This document shows positions 25,513 through 27,502 of a DNA stretch of 27,502 nt, in pieces. Source of the stretch: Bacillota bacterium (GTDB lineage Bacteria; Bacillota_A; Clostridia; Clostridiales; Clostridiaceae). Positions within the stretch are counted from its first letter, which is position 1; each line of letters opens with the position of its first letter. Location: positions 1 through 27,502 of the forward strand of contig JAKBFR010000022.1 in NCBI GenBank assembly GCA_021837545.1, read 5' to 3'. Position numbers and translations under genes: made by a program. The notes under the pieces are model-generated. The model was not told the origin of the DNA. It worked only from the letters and a program-made list of their open reading frames with translations, and ran no database searches.

Positions 25513-25670
25513 ATAGCCTCTCGGCATTTCGAGGGTTGAAGGGGCTAAATTTGCAAAAAATTACTGGGAATTTCAGTGGCTAAATAAAATTATAGTAAAT
25601 GAGGCGAAGTTTATTAAAAATGGGCATAGGAAATAAACGTCACAGATCCATTATTAAAAAAAACAGTGAT

Positions 25671-27168
25671 TTAATCTACGATAGGAAAAATTAATGATTT
25701 TAAGTCAGCAAAGCTATCATTTAAATGTGTAAACCAAGCATCTAAATGTTGGTAAATCATAATTCCATAAACCCTAATTTACCACATTTTCGTGGAACGA
25801 TATCGTCCGGATTCTAGTTTGTAATCTATCTTCTCTCGTTTATTAGAACGCTCAATTGAAGTTCGACGTTTGTAAATCATCTTCCATTTTTTTGATTTAC
25901 GAGAGGTTTTGGGAAATAGTCGCAAATTGTCCTTGAAGAATGTGTGGAATGTACGTCCATATTTTGCGTTAGAGCAGGGAGTGGGGCAAGATTTTTAGTA
26001 CCATTAGACAAAGAACATCTCCATTTTGGTGGCATTAAGTATTATCCTTACCATTACGCTTCATTTCTAGATTGAGTGGGCAAATAGGAATGCCTCTAGG
26101 AGAAATGGAAATATCATTATTTGTTGCAGTATTTTTTTTACTGCGATTGTTTAAAGCACTAAAAGATTCAATATTATGATGATCTAAAAGAAGATAAATG
26201 GCATCAGCAGCATGAGCGGCATCAAGCAATATTTTATCTATCGTGCCCAAGGTGAAACGTTGCTTGAATTCAGATGAACTTACAACTAAACTAACAGTAT
26301 CGTGTCTGGAAGCGGGATGAAGTCTTGGATATAAGGATAAATCATATTGGCTATCCAAAGCAGAAATCATATATAGGTGATAGCCGTTAAAGTATGTTTC
26401 TCTAGAACTATCACAACCAGAGTTGTAGTCGGGTTGGGAGCAGGCTCTAGAGTGGTTACAATTAGTAATGCTTTGGGAATGGCAACTACAAGTTGGTTTA
26501 CTTCTATGATAAACGTAGGTAACTATAGGAGTAGCATCACCTGAAATACTAAGAGAATTAATGTCACCAAGTAAACCAAGCTTTGAAGAAATGGCAAGAA
26601 TTTGAGTCTGAAAAAAGTGAAATAGTCGTTCGGAAGGAAGTGAAGTTTCTATATTTCCATGACGAATAATCCACTCGTCCAGACGTTTAACCTTCCCTGG
26701 TGTTGTATTAGGAGCTTTTTCACACTTCTTTCCTTTTTTAACTTTATGTTTACGCTTCTTCTGTTTTTGTGGCTTAAGGTTGTCTGAGCTTGATGCCCAA
26801 AGGCGTTTGAAGAAGTCGTAGAATGTGCCAATACCAGGGATATCATCGGGTTGGAAACCGCTGATGATAGCATAATAGGGAATGCGCTTCATTTCATTAA
26901 TTCATTCGGTGATACCGATTTCAGGTTTGGTCATGAGAAAGAGAAGAAATGAGCGAAGCATGGAAGCTGGATCACGCGGTTTCGGACCCTTCGGGTCATA
27001 ACAATCTTGAAGCAAAGTAGTTATGCAAGATAAATCAATCATCCAAAATTTTGCGACAAGATGCCAGTCACTATTGACAATAACGAAGGTTCCGCCAGAA
27101 TAGTAAAGTCGGAGACGTTCGAGAACAGAATCTTGATATGTAGAATGTGAAATTAATATAGGTTTCAT
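25671..27168 (-). pseudogene. DDE transposase with internal TGA and 3' frameshifts
   Basis: ATG 27168 follows GGGAGGT. The first 88 codons (DWHLVAKFWMIDL, GPKPRDPASMLRSFLLFLM) end at an in-frame TGA at 26902-26904. The same frame resumes (NEMKRIPYYAIISGF) through a Lys-rich linker, the first Asp in SISGDATPIVTYVYH, a His/Cys-rich stretch and YNSGCDSSRETYFNGYHLYM, to DKILLDAAHAADAIY (second Asp). After 26035, stops and frameshifts interrupt a C-terminal part still readable as NAKYGRTFHTFFKDNLRLFP, TSIERSNKREKIDYKLE and MIYQHLDAWFTHLNDSFADL, ending at TAA 25671. About 500 codons originally. Confidence 0.8.
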
Positions 27169-27350
27169 ATAAAATACCTCCCAGTATGTTTAAAAGGGAA
27201 AAATCACCCTTTTTAGCGATTATGGTTGTATTTTGAAAAAGTCAAGTGTTTTTATTAAATTTTTAAAAATATTTAAGCATATATTAATTTCCATTTTGTA
27301 TAGATTAAAATCAAAATTTCTCCCACAAAAGTAGGAGGAATGATATAAAA

Positions 27351-27376
27351 GAGTTTTAAGTAAAATCTTAAAACTC
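27351..27376 (-). terminator. Terminator-like hairpin inside the IS end
   Basis: GAGTTTTAAG (27351-27360) and CTTAAAACTC (27367-27376) form a perfect 10-bp stem with a six-base loop. On the minus strand it is followed by CTTTTATATC, so it would stop transcription entering the transposase gene from outside. Such insulating terminators are common in IS ends. Confidence 0.55.
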
Positions 27377-27460
27377 AACCCTCGGCGAATGCCGATAGGC
27401 TATTTATGAGTACTCTCGGAAACTAAATAATAAATAACAAAATTTTATGCAGTTTAAAAT

Positions 27461-27499
27461 ATGCCTGATTTTTGCAATGAAAATATTAAAAACAGGCAT
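27461..27499. repeat. Inverted repeat at the right edge
   Basis: ATGCCTG-A-TTTTT (27461-27473) pairs with AAAAA-CAGGCAT (27488-27499) with one bulged base. It lies outside the preceding IS and may be a terminator or the start of another element beyond the window. Confidence 0.4.
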
Positions 27500-27502
27500 G
27501 AC

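Larger units (their letters stand above)
25513..27403 (-). mobile_element. 1.9-kb decayed DDE insertion sequence with 4-bp target duplication
   Basis: The left end (25513-25539) begins ATAGCCTCTCGGCATTTCGA. The reverse complement of the right end (27375-27403) begins ATAGCCTATCGGCATTCGCC, and both continue GAGGGTTGA after a small indel. TTAT flanks both ends (25509-25512 and 27404-27407). One minus-strand transposase gene fills the centre. The family was not assigned with confidence; it is a DDE transposase of the IS4/IS1182 superfamily type. Confidence 0.8.

Overview
The window is very AT-rich Gram-positive DNA. Genes start behind strong GGAGG-type ribosome sites, leave short gaps or overlaps, and sit among several insertion-sequence (IS) families common in clostridia. 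It most likely comes from an anaerobic Clostridium-like Firmicute; this is inferred from composition and protein style, not from a marker gene. No tRNA, rRNA or CRISPR array was seen.

Layout. (1) Positions 1-5,900 are an IS graveyard: the tail of an unidentified gene, an IS481-like transposase split by an IS3-family remnant, a broken zinc-ribbon/HTH companion gene, a 1.48-kb DDE element with two in-frame stops, a frameshifted tyrosine recombinase fragment and a truncated IS4-type transposase. (2) Positions 6,406-7,914 hold two intact genes, a Nudix hydrolase and a PHP-domain phosphoesterase. (3) Positions 8,035-10,394 hold an IS982-type remnant, a 221-bp direct repeat present twice, and an IS630-type transposase gene interrupted by the second copy. 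(4) Positions 10,730-25,478 carry fourteen intact, same-strand, tightly packed genes, interrupted once by a 1,499-bp IS with a 10-bp target duplication. (5) Positions 25,513-27,403 are another decayed IS with a 4-bp target duplication, lying directly after the last gene of the locus.

The fourteen-gene locus is the interesting part. In order: a U32-family Fe-S protein, a HAD phosphatase, a SAM methyltransferase, a histidine phosphatase, an HPr-kinase-like ATPase, a membrane GT2 glycosyltransferase, a thymidylate-kinase-like P-loop kinase, a PF14907-type nucleotidyltransferase, [IS], a GHMP-kinase/beta-RFAP-synthase-like protein, a second small P-loop kinase, an NAD-epimerase-like protein, a UbiU-like U32 protein, a UbiV-like U32 protein and a fold-type I PLP aminotransferase/decarboxylase. 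Excising the IS leaves an ordinary intra-operon gap of about 60 bp, so both halves look like one transcription unit. There is no NRPS, PKS, transporter or regulator.

My reading, as inference, is an uncharacterised biosynthetic pathway for a small phosphorylated and glycosylated metabolite or peptide. It would use oxygen-independent U32 chemistry (as in UbiU/UbiV hydroxylation) together with the kinase plus nucleotidyltransferase pair known from phospho- and glyco-tailored lasso peptides. The product cannot be deduced from the sequence.
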